A stretch of DNA of 64,000 bases from Roseovarius lutimaris (GTDB taxonomy: Bacteria > Pseudomonadota > Alphaproteobacteria > Rhodobacterales > Rhodobacteraceae), in the NCBI RefSeq assembly GCF_900115165.1, contig NZ_FOVP01000001.1, positions 275,677 through 339,676 of the forward strand. The letters run 5' to 3'. The stretch's first letter is position 1. Each line of letters starts with the position of its first letter. A model generated the notes under the pieces. That model saw only the letters and a list, made by a program, of their open reading frames with translations. It was not told the DNA's origin and did not search any database. This document shows, piece by piece, positions 17,258-26,150 of this stretch. The position numbers and the translations under genes are program-made.

Positions 17258-18369
17258 CCGATCATCCCGCCCGCATCGCCAAGGCTGGCGTAATGGCGTT
17301 TCAGCCGCTGCAAGGCGATCCGCAGCACGATTTTACCCGAGCGCGCCGACCAGCCCATTTTCTTTTCGGCCCGCTCAAGCCCTTCCAGGTAGCAACAGCA
17401 GCGCAATACCACATCGCCAAGCCCCGGCCCGAGGTCGCGCAGCGCACCGGTGACACGGGCGCGCGCGGCATCCGCGCCATAGCCCGATGGCGCCGGGCCG
17501 CTGCCCGGATCATCGACGCAGGTCAGAAACCGGTCCCAGTTCTGCGTGGTGCGCGGCGCCATGTGCGACAGCTCGAAATCCTCGCGAAGGCGCTCGCCCG
17601 CGCGCACAAGATCGTCGCCCAGAAACGGGCTTCCGTCCTTGTCACGCCGACGTGCCAGGGCAATGAGCGGCGTCTCGGACAGGCCATAACGCTGGCGCTT
17701 GCCGCCCTGTCCCCTGCCGTCGCCCGCCTCGATGGTTTCGGCTTCGGCCTTTGCCTCGCCAAAGCCGGAAGCCTGATTTTCCGCCTCGGCCAGCATTGAG
17801 CCAAGCGCTGTGCGCCCGGCGGCGGTGACATGATAGCGCGCGATTCGCCCCGGGCTTTCGCAGGTGATCCAATGCTTGAGCGCCATCGCCTCGGCCACCT
17901 CGCGATCCACCACCGCCGTGCGCGATGGCTGACCGGTGCCCGTGTCACGCACCACCACCGCCTTGTCCATCCCCACCGAGACCGCCAGAACCGCGCCGGT
18001 TTCGCACAGGCGGCGCAGCACGCGGCGCGCTTCGGATTTCAGGCGCGCCTCGCTCAGCGCGATATCATCTTCGGGCATTTCTGTGATGTGGCTTGTCATC
18101 TTGGCCTCCTTGGCAGGAGAACCGGCAATCTTCAGGTGCAGAACCTGTTGGCCGAGGCGGCGCAGCGCCTCATCGACCAGGATATCGTCGCGGCGTGTTT
18201 CAAACATGCGGATCTGGCGCAGCACGGTCGAGGCATGGCGCCTCGCCCGTCACGCAAGCGCCCGGATCGGGGTGCCCGTTTCTGTATGCGCCAGGTAGTT
18301 CAGCGCCGCTTCGGGCACCCAGGTTGGAACCTGTTGCAAACTTGGTTTTGGTGCACATCCCTGGCGCAT
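17254..18369 (-). pseudogene. DUF6456 HTH regulator, interrupted by an in-frame TGA
   Basis: The reading frame from the ATG at 18369 (ribosome site GGGAAAG) codes for a 371-residue protein except for one TGA at 18252-18250. Before it comes WVPEAALNYLAHTETGTPIRALA; after it, same frame, RARRHASTVLRQIRMFETRRDD, then the intact C-terminal DUF6456 region (SPFLGDDLVRAGERLREDFELSHM). The stop falls inside the N-terminal helix-turn-helix, where an Arg codon (CGA) is expected, so a single C-to-T change explains it. Translation could restart at GTG 18225 or ATG 18207 and yield a protein without the HTH. DUF6456 proteins are Rhodobacterales regulators of unknown target, commonly beside DUF6477 as here. 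A sequencing error remains possible. Confidence 0.75.
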
Positions 18370-18418
18370 TTTCTTTCCCCATTTGTCAATCACAACACGC
18401 CCGAGATACAGCCCGGAG

Positions 18419-18439
18419 CTATCCACAGAGTTATCCACA
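18419..18439 (+). promoter_or_regulatory. Tandem DnaA-box-like sites
   Basis: CTATCCACA (18419-18427, one mismatch) and TTATCCACA (18431-18439, perfect 9-mer consensus) lie in direct orientation 12 bp apart, followed by an AT-rich stretch to about 18520. They sit in the spacer between the DUF6456 and DUF6477 genes. DnaA binding is inferred from the consensus only. Confidence 0.45.
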
Positions 18440-18607
18440 ATTAAAACGTGCAAAAGATTACCGGTTCGTTAATTGTTTCCAGAAAATCAACCATTGTTGA
18501 CAGATGGTAAACAACCTCACAGGCCATCGCGCGGAGTCATGGGGCAAAACGCAACAGCGGCAGGGCCGTGTCACTAAGGGGGTATTCAACCTCTGGGAGC
18601 CCGCCAC

Positions 18608-18907
18608 ATGAACGATATTCTTACCACGCTTGACCGTCTGCGCCGTCCGCCGCTTTTGATCCGTGCAGCGCGGATCGGGGTTTCTGATTATCGTCGCGGG
18701 CCGCATTTGCGCCGCCATCTTGGCTATGGCGCCCTGCCGCGCAGCGGTCAGGCCCTTGTACAGCTTGTCGAGGTCGAGGCGCAATTCGAGCGTGACAGAA
18801 CACAGCGCGCGGCAGGATATTCCGCCGCGCGCCATGTGGATGTTCTGATCGCGATGATGGGTGAAGCGCGCCTGTTGCGTGCCACCCGTCTTGAAAGCGT
18901 GGGTTAG
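18608..18907 (+). CDS. DUF6477 family protein
   Basis: A 99-aa basic protein of the DUF6477 family, a small cytosolic Rhodobacterales protein without known function. The N-terminal LDRLRRPPLLIRAARIG and central DYRRGPHLRRHLG are the recognisable parts; there is no membrane segment. The ATG has a GGGAG ribosome site about 9 bp upstream. It is divergent from the broken DUF6456 gene and its last bases overlap the convergent MttB gene by 4 bp. Confidence 0.82.
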   Translation: MNDILTTLDRLRRPPLLIRAARIGVSDYRRGPHLRRHLGYGALPRSGQALVQLVEVEAQFERDRTQRAAGYSAARHVDVLIAMMGEARLLRATRLESVG

Positions 18908-20451
18908 CTGAAGGCGTCGGGCATTGATTCTTTTCTGGTGGCCACAAAGGCCGCCAGAGCCTCGGCAATCGCCGGATCAAGCGGCGGCTGCTGATAATCC
19001 CCAAGCATTTTCTTGACCCGCGCATTGGCCAGAACCATCGTATCGCGCTCGCCCTCTTCGGACCAGGTTTCGAATGGTTTGTAGTCAAGCAGATCGCTGC
19101 GCCAGAAGGCGTTCTTGAAATTGGCCTGGGTATGGGCGCAGCCAAGATAGTGGCCGCCGGGGCCAACCTCGCGGATCGCATCCATCGCCTGGGCGTTCTC
19201 GTCAATTTCGACGCCGCGCGCGATGTGGTGCAGTGTGCCAAGCTGGTCGGCATCCATCACGAATTTCTCAAAGCTGGACACGAGCCCACCCTCAAGCCAA
19301 CCACAGGAATGCAGCATGAAGTTGACACCGGCCAAAAGGCCCACGTTCAGGCTATTGGCGGTTTCATAGGCAGCTTGCGCATCCGGCAGCTTCGAGCCGT
19401 TGAACGATCCCGACGAGCGGAACGGCAGCCCAAGGCGCCGCGCCAACTGACCCGCGCCATAGGTGATATGCGCGGCCTCGGGGGTGCCGAAGGTCGGCGC
19501 GCCCGAATTCATGTCGATCGAGGTTACAAAGGCGCCAAAGATCATCGGCGCACCGGGGCGGATAAGCTGGCTATAGGCGATACCGGCCAGAACCTCGGCC
19601 AGAACCTGGGTCAGCGTGCCCATCACCGACACCGGCGCCATCGCGCCGCCAACGATAAAGGGCGACAGGATACAAGCCTGATTGTTACTCGCGTAAACCT
19701 CAAGCGAGCCCATCATCACATCGTCAAAGGTCATCGGTGAGTTGACGTTGATCAGGCTGGTCATGACCGTGTTGTCCTGAACGAACTCCTTGCCGAACAG
19801 AATCTCGCACATATCGACGCTGTCCTGCGCCCGGCTTGGTTCGGTGACCGAGCCCATGAAAGGTTTATCCGACAGGGTCATATGGGCGTGCAGCATATCA
19901 AGGTGGCGCTTGTTCACCGGCACATCGGTCGGCTCGCAGACGGTGCCGCCGGAATGGTGAAGCCATTTCGACATATAGCCAAGGCGCACGAATTTGCGGA
20001 AATCCTCCATCGTGGCATAGCGGCGGCCGCCATCCATGTCGCGCACGAAGGGCGGGCCATAGACCGGCGCAAGCACAAGCGACTTGCCGCCGATTTCGAC
20101 GCTGCGCTCGGGGTTGCGGGCATGCTGGGTGATGCGCGACGGCGCGGTCGCGCAAAGCTTGCGCGCCAATCCGCGCGGGATGCGCACCCGCTCGCCCGTG
20201 ACATCCGCACCGGCATTGCGCCAGCGTTCAAGCGCGGCGGGATTATCGACGAAATTAACGCCGACCTCTTCAAGGATGGTTTCGGCGTTGGTCTCGATGA
20301 TCTCAAGCGCCTCTTCGGACAGAACCTCGAAGTTCGGAATATTGCGCTCGATATAACGCGCGGTCTCGATGCTGACGGCGGTGCGTTCGGCACGGCGCGC
20401 GGCCCCGCCGCCACCCCGTGTTCGTCTGCTGCGTGCTTCTGCTTCTGCCAT
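18904..20451 (-). CDS. Trimethylamine methyltransferase (MttB) family, non-pyrrolysine
   Basis: A 515-aa protein of the MttB superfamily (TIM barrel). It has no in-frame amber codon, so it belongs to the pyrrolysine-free branch whose studied members demethylate quaternary amines such as glycine betaine, proline betaine or carnitine, passing the methyl to a corrinoid protein. Conserved segments include GVNFVDNPAALERWR, YGPPFVRDMDGGRRYA, NVNSPMTFDDVM and CGWLEGGLVSS. No corrinoid protein or MtgA-type gene is adjacent, so partner and substrate are unknown. The ATG at 20451 has an AAAGGTG ribosome site. Confidence 0.85.
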   Translation of the reverse strand: MAEAEARSRRTRGGGGAARRAERTAVSIETARYIERNIPNFEVLSEEALEIIETNAETILEEVGVNFVDNPAALERWRNAGADVTGERVRIPRGLARKLCATAPSRITQHARNPERSVEIGGKSLVLAPVYGPPFVRDMDGGRRYATMEDFRKFVRLGYMSKWLHHSGGTVCEPTDVPVNKRHLDMLHAHMTLSDKPFMGSVTEPSRAQDSVDMCEILFGKEFVQDNTVMTSLINVNSPMTFDDVMMGSLEVYASNNQACILSPFIVGGAMAPVSVMGTLTQVLAEVLAGIAYSQLIRPGAPMIFGAFVTSIDMNSGAPTFGTPEAAHITYGAGQLARRLGLPFRSSGSFNGSKLPDAQAAYETANSLNVGLLAGVNFMLHSCGWLEGGLVSSFEKFVMDADQLGTLHHIARGVEIDENAQAMDAIREVGPGGHYLGCAHTQANFKNAFWRSDLLDYKPFETWSEEGERDTMVLANARVKKMLGDYQQPPLDPAIAEALAAFVATRKESMPDAFS

Positions 20452-20775
20452 GGGGCACCTTTATATAATCAATTGCTGTCGCCAAACGCCCGCCGCGTTG
20501 ACGGGTTTACATGGTCATAGCGTTTCGCGCCCCTGTGATACGAGAAGATTCCGGCGAATGCGGGGGAAAAGCGACATTCCCCCTGTTGAGGCCGCACGGC
20601 ACGATGAGATCGCGGTGTGATTTCGCTGCGATTACGGTTCTATTGATGACTTTCCATGTGATGTTTTGGCAGCGGTTGATTTTTCTTTGCCCCGGCATCG
20701 CACTCGGGGCTGGAACAGCGGCGCAATATTTGACTGATACGTATAAAAGCGCGCACATTTCGAGGGGCATTGACA
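20452..20775. other. Divergent spacer, MttB / OmpP1-FadL
   Basis: A 324-bp spacer. TATAAA at 20742-20747 is a possible -10 box for the porin gene, but no -35 box lies at the usual distance. A GAGGGG ribosome site precedes the porin ATG. No hairpin, repeat or small gene is convincing. Confidence 0.4.
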
Positions 20776-22035
20776 ATGAAGGCATTGATCAACCGCGGGG
20801 CCCAGGCCTGCGCCATACTGGGGCTCTGTGTTCTGAGCGCGCCGGCATTTGCAACCAACGGATATTTTGCCAATGGCTATGGCGGCCAATCCAAAGGTAT
20901 GGCCGGGGCCGGCGTGGCGGTGTCCACCGGCGTTCTTGGCATGGCACAAAACCCCGCCACCGGGGTCAAGGTCGGCAATGGCGCGGCATTCTGCCTTACC
21001 ACCTTTGCCCCCAACCGCGATGTCACGATCCAGCCCGGCGGCCCCCTCACCCCCGGCAAGTTCAAGAGCGACAATGACGTCTTTATGATTCCCTGCGGTG
21101 GCGCCAACTGGGCGCTTGATGATCGCTCGTCCCTGGGCGTTTTTGTCTTTGCCAATGGCGGGATGAACACCGAATACAAGACCAACTTCTTTTCCGGCCT
21201 CGGCGCCGGGTCGGCGCCTTTGGGGGTCAATCTGGAACAGGCCTTTATCACCGTGAACTATGCCCGCAAGGTTGGCGACCGCCTGACCTTTGGCATCTCG
21301 CCGATCCTTGCGGTGCAGCGCTTCAAGGCCACCGGGCTTGAGGCGTTTTCGGGTCTTTCAATCGCGCCCGGCAATGTCACGAACCGCGGCCATGACTGGT
21401 CCACGGGGGTGGGCGTCAACCTAGGGCTTTTGTTTGAAGCAAGCCCGCAATGGACTTTCGGCGCGGCCTATCGCAACAAAATTCAAATGTCGTCGTTTGA
21501 CAAATATCGCGGTTTATTCGCCGAGGGTGGTGATTTCGACGTGCCGGCCATGCTTACGCTTGGGGCGGCCTATACGCCCGCGCGCCTGCCGAAACTGACG
21601 ATCACGGGCGAATACCAGCGGATCTATTATGGTAGTGTGAACGCAATCGCCAATACCAGCGCCCCACCCCAAGGCCCGCTTGGTGCAAGCAATGGCGTCG
21701 GTTTTGGCTGGAAGGATGTCGATGTTGTGCGCCTCGCCGCGATCTATCGCAAAAACGAACGCCTGACGCTGCGCACCGGGATCAGCTATTCCACCAAATT
21801 CACCAATAACGACGAGGTGGTCATCAACACCATCGCCCCCGCCACCCCGCAATGGCACGTCTCAGTTGGCGGCAGCTACAAGATCAATGACCGCTGGGAT
21901 TTTACCTTTGCCTATACCCATGCGTTTTCCAACAGCATTACCGGATCGAACCCGGCGCTGACCGGCGTGGCCCAGCCCGTGCGCCTCAGAATGCACCAGC
22001 ATGAGATCGCGACCGGTCTCAGCTATCGCTGGTAG
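20776..22035 (+). CDS. OmpP1/FadL family outer-membrane transporter
   Basis: A 419-aa outer-membrane beta-barrel. Signal peptide at residues 1-26 (end APAFA). The mature N-terminus TNGYFANGYGGQSKGMAGAGVA and the NPA of GMAQNPATG are hallmarks of the FadL hatch domain. Alternating strands run to a C-terminal aromatic residue (SYRW), the usual barrel-assembly signal. The family moves hydrophobic compounds such as long-chain fatty acids or aromatics across the outer membrane; the ligand here is unknown. The ATG at 20776 has GAGGGG 8 bp upstream; a TTG two codons earlier is less likely. A second, shorter FadL-like gene is at 27182. Confidence 0.88.
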   Translation: MKALINRGAQACAILGLCVLSAPAFATNGYFANGYGGQSKGMAGAGVAVSTGVLGMAQNPATGVKVGNGAAFCLTTFAPNRDVTIQPGGPLTPGKFKSDNDVFMIPCGGANWALDDRSSLGVFVFANGGMNTEYKTNFFSGLGAGSAPLGVNLEQAFITVNYARKVGDRLTFGISPILAVQRFKATGLEAFSGLSIAPGNVTNRGHDWSTGVGVNLGLLFEASPQWTFGAAYRNKIQMSSFDKYRGLFAEGGDFDVPAMLTLGAAYTPARLPKLTITGEYQRIYYGSVNAIANTSAPPQGPLGASNGVGFGWKDVDVVRLAAIYRKNERLTLRTGISYSTKFTNNDEVVINTIAPATPQWHVSVGGSYKINDRWDFTFAYTHAFSNSITGSNPALTGVAQPVRLRMHQHEIATGLSYRW

Positions 22036-22083
22036 GCGCGGCTTTCTCTTGCGCAAAACGCGGGTGCGCTATACGAGGCGAGC

Positions 22084-23646
22084 ATGAGCCAGATAACCCA
22101 TGACCGCCTCTTGATTATAGACTTTGGCAGCCAGGTGACGCAGCTGATCGCGCGGCGCCTGCGAGAGCTGAATGTTTATTGTGAAATCCACCCCTATCAG
22201 AACGTCACCGATGCGTTCCTGTCAGAGTTCGCGCCCAAGGCCGTGATCCTGTCGGGTGGCCCGTGCAGCGTGATCGACGACGGTTCGCCGCGCCCGCCCG
22301 CAGGCGTGTTTGACCTCGGCGTGCCGGTGCTTGGGATCTGCTATGGCCAGCAGGTGATGATGCAGATGCTTGGCGGCAATGTCGAGCGGGGCCACGGCAC
22401 CGCCGAATTTGGCCGCGCCTATGTCACCCCAACCCAAGATCGCATCGACCTGCTCAACGGTTGGTTCCTTGAGGCCCGCGAACAGGTCTGGATGAGCCAC
22501 GGCGACCACGTGAGCAAACTCGCGCCCGGCTTTGCCGTCTATGGCACATCGCCCAATGCGCCCTTTGCCGTCACCGCTGACCTCAACCGCAATTTCTTTG
22601 CCGTTCAGTTTCACCCCGAGGTGCATCACACCCCGAACGGCAAGACGCTCTATGAAAACTTTGTCCGCCTGGCCGGGTTCACCGGCGACTGGACCATGGG
22701 CGCCTATAAGGAAGAAGCCATTCGCATCATCCGCGAACAGGTCGGCGATAAACAGGTGATCTGTGGCCTCTCCGGTGGCGTCGATAGCTCTGTGGCGGCG
22801 GTCCTAATCCATGAGGCAATCGGTGATCAGCTTACCTGCGTCTTTGTCGATCATGGTTTGCTGCGCCTCAACGAGGCCGATGAAGTTGTCACGATGTTCC
22901 GGGACAACTATAACATCCCACTGATCCACGCCGATGAATCAGAGCTGTTTCTAGGTGAGCTTGACGGCGTAAGCGACCCGGAAACAAAGAGAAAAATCAT
23001 TGGCCGCCTGTTCATAGACGTATTCCAGAAATACGCCAACCAGATCGAGGGCGCCGAGTTTCTGGCCCAGGGCACGCTTTACCCCGACGTGATCGAAAGC
23101 GTCAGCTTTTCGGGCGGCCCGAGTGTCACCATCAAATCGCACCACAATGTTGGCGGCCTGCCGGAAAAGATGGGCCTCAAGCTTGTCGAGCCGCTGCGCG
23201 AGCTGTTCAAGGACGAGGTGCGCGCGCTTGGTCACGAGCTTGGCCTGCCCGACAGCTTTATCGGGCGTCACCCGTTTCCGGGACCCGGCCTTGCCATTCG
23301 TTGCCCCGGCGAGATCACCCGCGAAAAGCTTGAAATCCTGCGCAAGGCGGATGCGGTCTATATCGACCAGATTCGCAAGCACGGGCTTTACGATGATATC
23401 TGGCAGGCCTTTGTCGCCATTCTTCCGGTGCGCACCGTCGGCGTGATGGGCGACGGGCGGACCTATGATTTCGCCTGCGCCCTGCGCGCGGTGAATTCGG
23501 TCGATGGCATGACGGCGGATTATTACCCGTTCAGCCACGAGTTTCTCGGTGAGACCGCCACCCGGATCATCAATGAGGTCAAGGGCATCAACCGCGTCAC
23601 CTATGACGTGACAAGCAAACCCCCCGGCACGATTGAGTGGGAATGA
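22084..23646 (+). CDS. guaA: GMP synthase (glutamine-hydrolysing)
   Basis: A 520-aa enzyme converting XMP to GMP with glutamine and ATP. The class I amidotransferase domain has the nucleophile in LGICYGQQ and its His-Glu in FHPEVHH. The ATP pyrophosphatase P-loop is GLSGGVDSS, and the C-terminal dimerisation domain ends KPPGTIEWE, invariant in GuaA. Length is standard. GAGGCGAGC precedes the ATG. The long open frame on the opposite strand from 22951 is the read-through of a neighbouring regulator, not a second gene. Confidence 0.97.
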   Translation: MSQITHDRLLIIDFGSQVTQLIARRLRELNVYCEIHPYQNVTDAFLSEFAPKAVILSGGPCSVIDDGSPRPPAGVFDLGVPVLGICYGQQVMMQMLGGNVERGHGTAEFGRAYVTPTQDRIDLLNGWFLEAREQVWMSHGDHVSKLAPGFAVYGTSPNAPFAVTADLNRNFFAVQFHPEVHHTPNGKTLYENFVRLAGFTGDWTMGAYKEEAIRIIREQVGDKQVICGLSGGVDSSVAAVLIHEAIGDQLTCVFVDHGLLRLNEADEVVTMFRDNYNIPLIHADESELFLGELDGVSDPETKRKIIGRLFIDVFQKYANQIEGAEFLAQGTLYPDVIESVSFSGGPSVTIKSHHNVGGLPEKMGLKLVEPLRELFKDEVRALGHELGLPDSFIGRHPFPGPGLAIRCPGEITREKLEILRKADAVYIDQIRKHGLYDDIWQAFVAILPVRTVGVMGDGRTYDFACALRAVNSVDGMTADYYPFSHEFLGETATRIINEVKGINRVTYDVTSKPPGTIEWE

Positions 23647-24204
23647 CCTTGCACATGCAATGGTTTCCATATGCTTGAATGTCGTATGGTTATGGTGTTT
23701 TCCCAAATGCTTTAGGGCAACACGCCCCACCCCGCCCGAACGCAAGGCCATGACAGTTGTGTCCAACCCTTCGCCCATCGCGCGGTAATAGGCGGCGTAG
23801 GCGGCGACGCGCTCGCCGGGGCCCGTTTCAGATGCGGGGATGTCCTCCACCGACTCCTCAATATCCAAAGCTGCAGGGCGCACGCGCGTGGCCTGTGCCT
23901 CGACCATACTGGCAAAGACGTTGTCGACCACCTGAAAGTAATCCTGCCGGTCACCGACCTTCGCGACACGTTTGATCAGCCGTTGGCTTTCAAGCATACG
24001 CACACTGGAGCTGACGCTCCTCCGGCTCACTTGAAGAGCATCCGCAAGCTGTCTGAACGACACCTGTTGCCCATCGTAAAGCAGCATCGCCAACACCCGG
24101 CCCGCGATGCGCGGCAAGCCTTCCGATTGAACGATAACGCCGATCTTCCAGATGAAATCTGCCCGGGCCGTCTCTGCGGCGCTGCCGCTTTCAGCCCTGT
24201 TCAC
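22951..24204 (-). CDS. GbsR/MarR-like regulator, natural stop lost
   Basis: The N-terminal ~165 residues form a winged-HTH regulator of the GbsR/MarR type ([19 protein letters not shown], then [19 protein letters not shown], then [17 protein letters not shown]). Relatives are about 160-180 aa and end shortly after the segment [17 protein letters not shown] seen here. In this copy the frame has no stop there (about 23710): it crosses the spacer and continues antisense through the last 700 bp of guaA, giving a nominal 417-aa product whose C-terminal half is not protein-like. The GTG at 24204 has GGAG 7 bp upstream and is preferred to the GTG at 24252. It is divergent from a truncated ABC transporter gene it may once have controlled. 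Confidence 0.6.
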   Translation of the reverse strand: MNRAESGSAAETARADFIWKIGVIVQSEGLPRIAGRVLAMLLYDGQQVSFRQLADALQVSRRSVSSSVRMLESQRLIKRVAKVGDRQDYFQVVDNVFASMVEAQATRVRPAALDIEESVEDIPASETGPGERVAAYAAYYRAMGEGLDTTVMALRSGGVGRVALKHLGKHHNHTTFKHMETIACARSFPLNRAGGFACHVIGDAVDALDLIDDPGGGLTEKLVAERVIIRRHAIDRIHRAQGAGEIIGPPVAHHADGAHRKNGDKGLPDIIVKPVLANLVDIDRIRLAQDFKLFAGDLAGATNGKAGSRKRVTPDKAVGQAKLVTKRAHLVLEQLAQRLDKLEAHLFRQAANIVVRFDGDTRAARKADAFDHVGVKRALGQKLGALDLVGVFLEYVYEQAANDFSLCFRVAYAVKLT

Positions 24205-24306
24205 GTCGCGTCTCCGGCGATGGCGCGAAGTTGACAACTTAGCCTTGCTCACCGTATCCGTCTGGTATGTTCAGTTAGGATTGAACGCCCTGTCCACGGG
24301 TATTGC

Positions 24307-24558
24307 ATGAAGAAGAACACCTTTTCAACCAAGGGCCTGACCAAAGTTTATGGGGAGGGACGGTCAGCCGTCCATGCGCTGCGCGGTGTCGATCTGGACA
24401 TTCCAGAGGGTGAGATCGTCGTGCTGCTTGGCCCCTCAGGCAGCGGTAAATCCACATTGCTTAACATTATCGGCGGGTTGGATCGCGCGACCGAAGGCGA
24501 GGCCTATTTTCAGGACCAGAACCTGAACGAGATGACGGACAAGCAACTGACCCTCTAC
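24307..24558 (+). pseudogene. ABC transporter ATPase, N-terminal fragment (MacB/LolD type)
   Basis: The first 84 codons match the start of a MacB/LolD-type ATP-binding subunit: [29 protein letters not shown], Walker [19 protein letters not shown] and [11 protein letters not shown]. Homology ends abruptly at DKQLTLY (24558), where this family continues RRxxxGFVFQ. Q-loop, ABC signature and Walker B are absent. The sequence moves directly into a membrane-fusion protein in another frame, so a deletion removed the rest of the ATPase and, by inference, a permease. The fragment cannot hydrolyse ATP. The open frame runs on to 24666 as meaningless sequence. Confidence 0.8.
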
Positions 24559-25153
24559 CTATGCCCCCACAGATGGCGGCATCCTGCGGGTGATTCAGGA
24601 AAGCGAGACCTCGCTGCCCGCTGGTGCGCCCATCATGGAAATCGGCAATATCGAAAACGACCTTGAAGTGGTGGTTGAGCTTTTGTCCACAGATGCGGTG
24701 CAGGTAACGGTGGGCGATCCGGTGATCATTGCCGATTGGGGCGGCTCCAGGGACCTTGCGGGCAAGGTGATCCGCGTCGACCCGTTCGGCATCACGCAGT
24801 TCTCGGCCCTTGGCGTCGAGGAACAGCGTGTGAACGCGGTCATCGCCTTTACAAGCCCACCCGAAGACTATGTCGGCCTTGGCCATGGCTTTCGTGTCGA
24901 AGCGCGGATCGTCGTCTGGCAGGGGAGCGAGACCCTTATCGTCCCGGCCAGTGCGCTCTTTCGAAGCCGTGGCGCATGGGCCGTGTTTGTCGTGGTCGAG
25001 GGAACCGCCCAGCTCCGCCTTATTGAAATTGGCCCCAACAACGGCATCGAGGCACAGGTCACAAGCGGATTGGCCGAAGGCGACCGCGTGATCCTCTATC
25101 CCTCGTCCGGCCTGTCCGAAGGAATGAGTGTGGCCGAGTGCGTCATCAACTGA
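24557..25153 (+). pseudogene. HlyD-type membrane-fusion protein, C-terminal fragment
   Basis: Reading from 24557 the frame gives [19 protein letters not shown] and IMEIGN, the barrel-sandwich part of a HlyD/RND-type periplasmic adaptor, and continues through a beta-barrel and membrane-proximal domain (ADWGGSRDLAGKVIRVDP, LIVPASALF, VTSGLAEGDRVILYPS) to a normal stop at 25153. The signal peptide, N-terminal strand and coiled-coil hairpin are missing. The only possible start is a GTG at 24590 without export signal, so a functional adaptor is unlikely. Together with the ATPase fragment this is the scar of a deleted efflux operon. Confidence 0.8.
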
Positions 25154-25343
25154 ATCCGGGCCAACGGCAAGCCGCCATGGGTCTTGCGTCGTCGGGGACA
25201 TCTCTGGTCGGCCAGGCGACCGCCAGATTTTAGCTCGCATTGTCGAAGGCCTTGGTGTAGCCCGTCGCCCAGGGGGCTGTTGGCGCTCATCCCGTCGTCC
25301 CTGTGCGCGTGTCGAATTTTGCCGCGCCTGAACAGGGGGGGAC

Positions 25344-26150
25344 ATGAACCTTAGAAAACTCGTCGGACCGAAGCTATTGAGAGACGGTTTTATTCGGCAG
25401 GCTGCGGTTGAGCGCCCTGAGGTGGAGGCCCTGACAGCCGAGTTTCGCGCCGCCTATGTCGCGGCGCGGCTGATCCGCATTGGTGGCGCGGGCGATGGCG
25501 GTCATCTGATCCCCGATGATCTTGACGGGGTCCGCCATTGTTTTTCGCCCGGCGTGTCCGATATTGCAGATTTTGAAGAGCATCTTGCGCGGGAGTATGG
25601 GATCAAATCCTTTCTTGCCGATGCCAGCGTCGATACTCCGCCTGTCACCAACCCTCTGTTTGAGTTCGATAAAGAATTCCCTGGCGCCCATAACGACACG
25701 ACCGTCATGACCCTTGGCCGCTGGATAACGGACAAGCTTGGCGACGCGACGGGGGATGATCTTATCCTGCAAATGGACATCGAAGGCGCCGAATTCGAGG
25801 TTCTGATCGAAAGCTCTGTTGAGGTGCTTGGCAAGTTCCGCTCGATGGTGATCGAATTTCACGGCATGGAGCGTATTTTTGAACGTCACAGCCCGCCGTT
25901 GATCAAGGCGGTGTTTCGCAAGATTCATAGCCGGTTTGCGATTGTGCATCTGCATGCCAACAATTGTACTGCGCTCGCCGAATGCCGTGGACTAAAGATC
26001 GCGCCAGTGTTTGAAGTCACCTATCAGCGTCGCGATCGTCTGGCGCAAGTGGCGACCGGTGGCGGCCTGTCCCTGCCCCATCCTCAGGATCATGCGAATG
26101 TGCCGGAAAACCCGGACATTGGCATGCCTGACATCTGGTGGCGCGGATAA
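25344..26150 (+). CDS. FkbM-like SAM-dependent methyltransferase
   Basis: A 268-aa protein related to FkbM-type methyltransferases. GGAGDGGHLIPDDL and CFSPGVSDIADFE form the N-terminal nucleotide-binding part, and LQMDIEGAEFEVL is the family's characteristic motif, followed by a strand with VIEFHGM. Relatives O-methylate sugars or polyketides, but many roseobacter copies are uncharacterised. A GGGGGG ribosome site lies 3-8 bp before the ATG. The stop codon is immediately followed by the ATG of the EamA transporter, so the two are co-translated. The 190 bp upstream, after the efflux-operon remnant, contain no gene. Confidence 0.75.
   Translation: MNLRKLVGPKLLRDGFIRQAAVERPEVEALTAEFRAAYVAARLIRIGGAGDGGHLIPDDLDGVRHCFSPGVSDIADFEEHLAREYGIKSFLADASVDTPPVTNPLFEFDKEFPGAHNDTTVMTLGRWITDKLGDATGDDLILQMDIEGAEFEVLIESSVEVLGKFRSMVIEFHGMERIFERHSPPLIKAVFRKIHSRFAIVHLHANNCTALAECRGLKIAPVFEVTYQRRDRLAQVATGGGLSLPHPQDHANVPENPDIGMPDIWWRG

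Noticed and set aside
18400..18520. Replication origin at the DnaA-box pair
   Set aside because: Only two boxes, no dnaA, repABC or parAB nearby.
23647..23711. Terminator between guaA and the regulator
   Set aside because: The CCATA/TATGG pairing is weak and lacks a T-tract.
25154..25343. Small gene or remnant between the adaptor fragment and the FkbM-like gene
   Set aside because: Short frames show no ribosome site or recognisable homology; treated as spacer.
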